Origin: an uncultured Actinomycetes bacterium | GTDB taxonomy: Bacteria; Actinomycetota; Actinomycetes; Nanopelagicales; Nanopelagicaceae | DNA: 6,606 nucleotides | NCBI GenBank assembly: GCA_903820565.1 | Contig: CAIJHZ010000094.1 | Span: forward strand, 1 to 6,606 | Reading direction: 5' to 3' | Shown here: piece after piece, positions 6,413 to 6,606 of the stretch | How the letters are laid out: each line of letters opens with the position of its first letter | Numbering within the stretch: position 1 is the stretch's first letter | The notes under the pieces: model-generated | Told to the model about the DNA's origin: nothing | Database searches by the model: none | The model's input: the letters and a program-made list of their open reading frames with translations, nothing else | Made by a program: the position numbers and the translations under genes

Positions 6413-6606
6413 GTGTACGCAATCGTTAAAGCTGGCGGACGCCAGGAGAAAGTCGCAGTTGGCGACACAGTAATCGTTGATCGTATCGACGCTGCTGCTG
6501 GCTCAACTGTTTCATTCCCTGCTGTGCTCGTAGTAGATGGTGCTGCTGTTACAACAGACCCAAAGGTTTTGTCTGGCGTTAAGGTCACTGGCGAAGTTAT
6601 TGAAGA
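6413..6606 (+). CDS. rplU: 50S ribosomal protein L21, 5' part (cut by window end)
   Basis: L21 is a small protein of the large ribosomal subunit that binds 23S rRNA. The visible 64 codons begin (V/M)YAIVKAGGRQEKVAVGD, the hallmark N-terminus of the family, continue with VDRIDAAAGSTVSFPAVLVVDG and TTDPKVLSGVKVTGEVIE, and run off the window. The usual length is about 100-105 residues, so roughly 40 are missing. The lost part should hold the basic rRNA-binding tail. The start is GTG with GGAG 6 nt upstream. Many GGC, GTC and CGT codons give this segment a more C-rich third position than comEC, as expected for a highly expressed gene. In most bacteria rpmA (L27) follows, but that lies beyond this window. 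Expression probably comes from the promoter in the 90-nt gap after holA. Confidence 0.95.
   Translation, partial: MYAIVKAGGRQEKVAVGDTVIVDRIDAAAGSTVSFPAVLVVDGAAVTTDPKVLSGVKVTGEVIE

Noticed and set aside
6189..6588. Minus-strand open frames over the holA end, the 90-nt gap and rplU
   Set aside because: They run antisense to holA and rplU, whose proteins are recognisable, and their translations show no family features. They do not encode rpsT, which I looked for here.

Overview
The window holds five plus-strand genes packed head to tail: leuS (leucyl-tRNA synthetase), comEA and comEC (DNA-uptake proteins), holA (DNA polymerase III delta subunit) and the first 64 codons of rplU (ribosomal protein L21). 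It reads as a chromosomal core region. I see no mobile element, CRISPR array, tRNA or rRNA.

Organism: the order leuS-comEA-comEC-holA is the usual one in Actinobacteria, and the LeuRS sequence after the KMSKS loop (FAGPPEDDVDW) also looks actinobacterial. Base composition, counted by eye on a few lines, is about 40-50% G+C, low for that phylum, and the first three gene junctions are very tight. This fits a streamlined low-GC actinobacterium such as the freshwater acI/Nanopelagicales group. That placement is inference.

Layout: 8-2497 leuS; 21-nt gap; 2519-3151 comEA; comEC to 5373, whose conserved N-terminus appears to begin directly on the comEA stop codon at 3151, although the first ordinary start codon in frame is TTG 3199; 10-nt gap with a strong Shine-Dalgarno; 5384-6322 holA; a 90-nt gap (6323-6412) with a promoter-like sequence and a dyad; then rplU from 6413, cut by the window end. 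The first four genes could be one transcript. rplU probably has its own promoter.

Function: ComEA (membrane-anchored DNA receptor) and ComEC (membrane channel with a metallo-beta-lactamase-like domain) would together bind DNA outside the cell and bring one strand in. LeuRS, HolA and L21 are housekeeping proteins of translation and replication. The most unusual point is how comEC starts: the reading frame has no ATG, GTG or TTG at the homologous N-terminus, and an ATT overlaps the comEA stop as TAATT.
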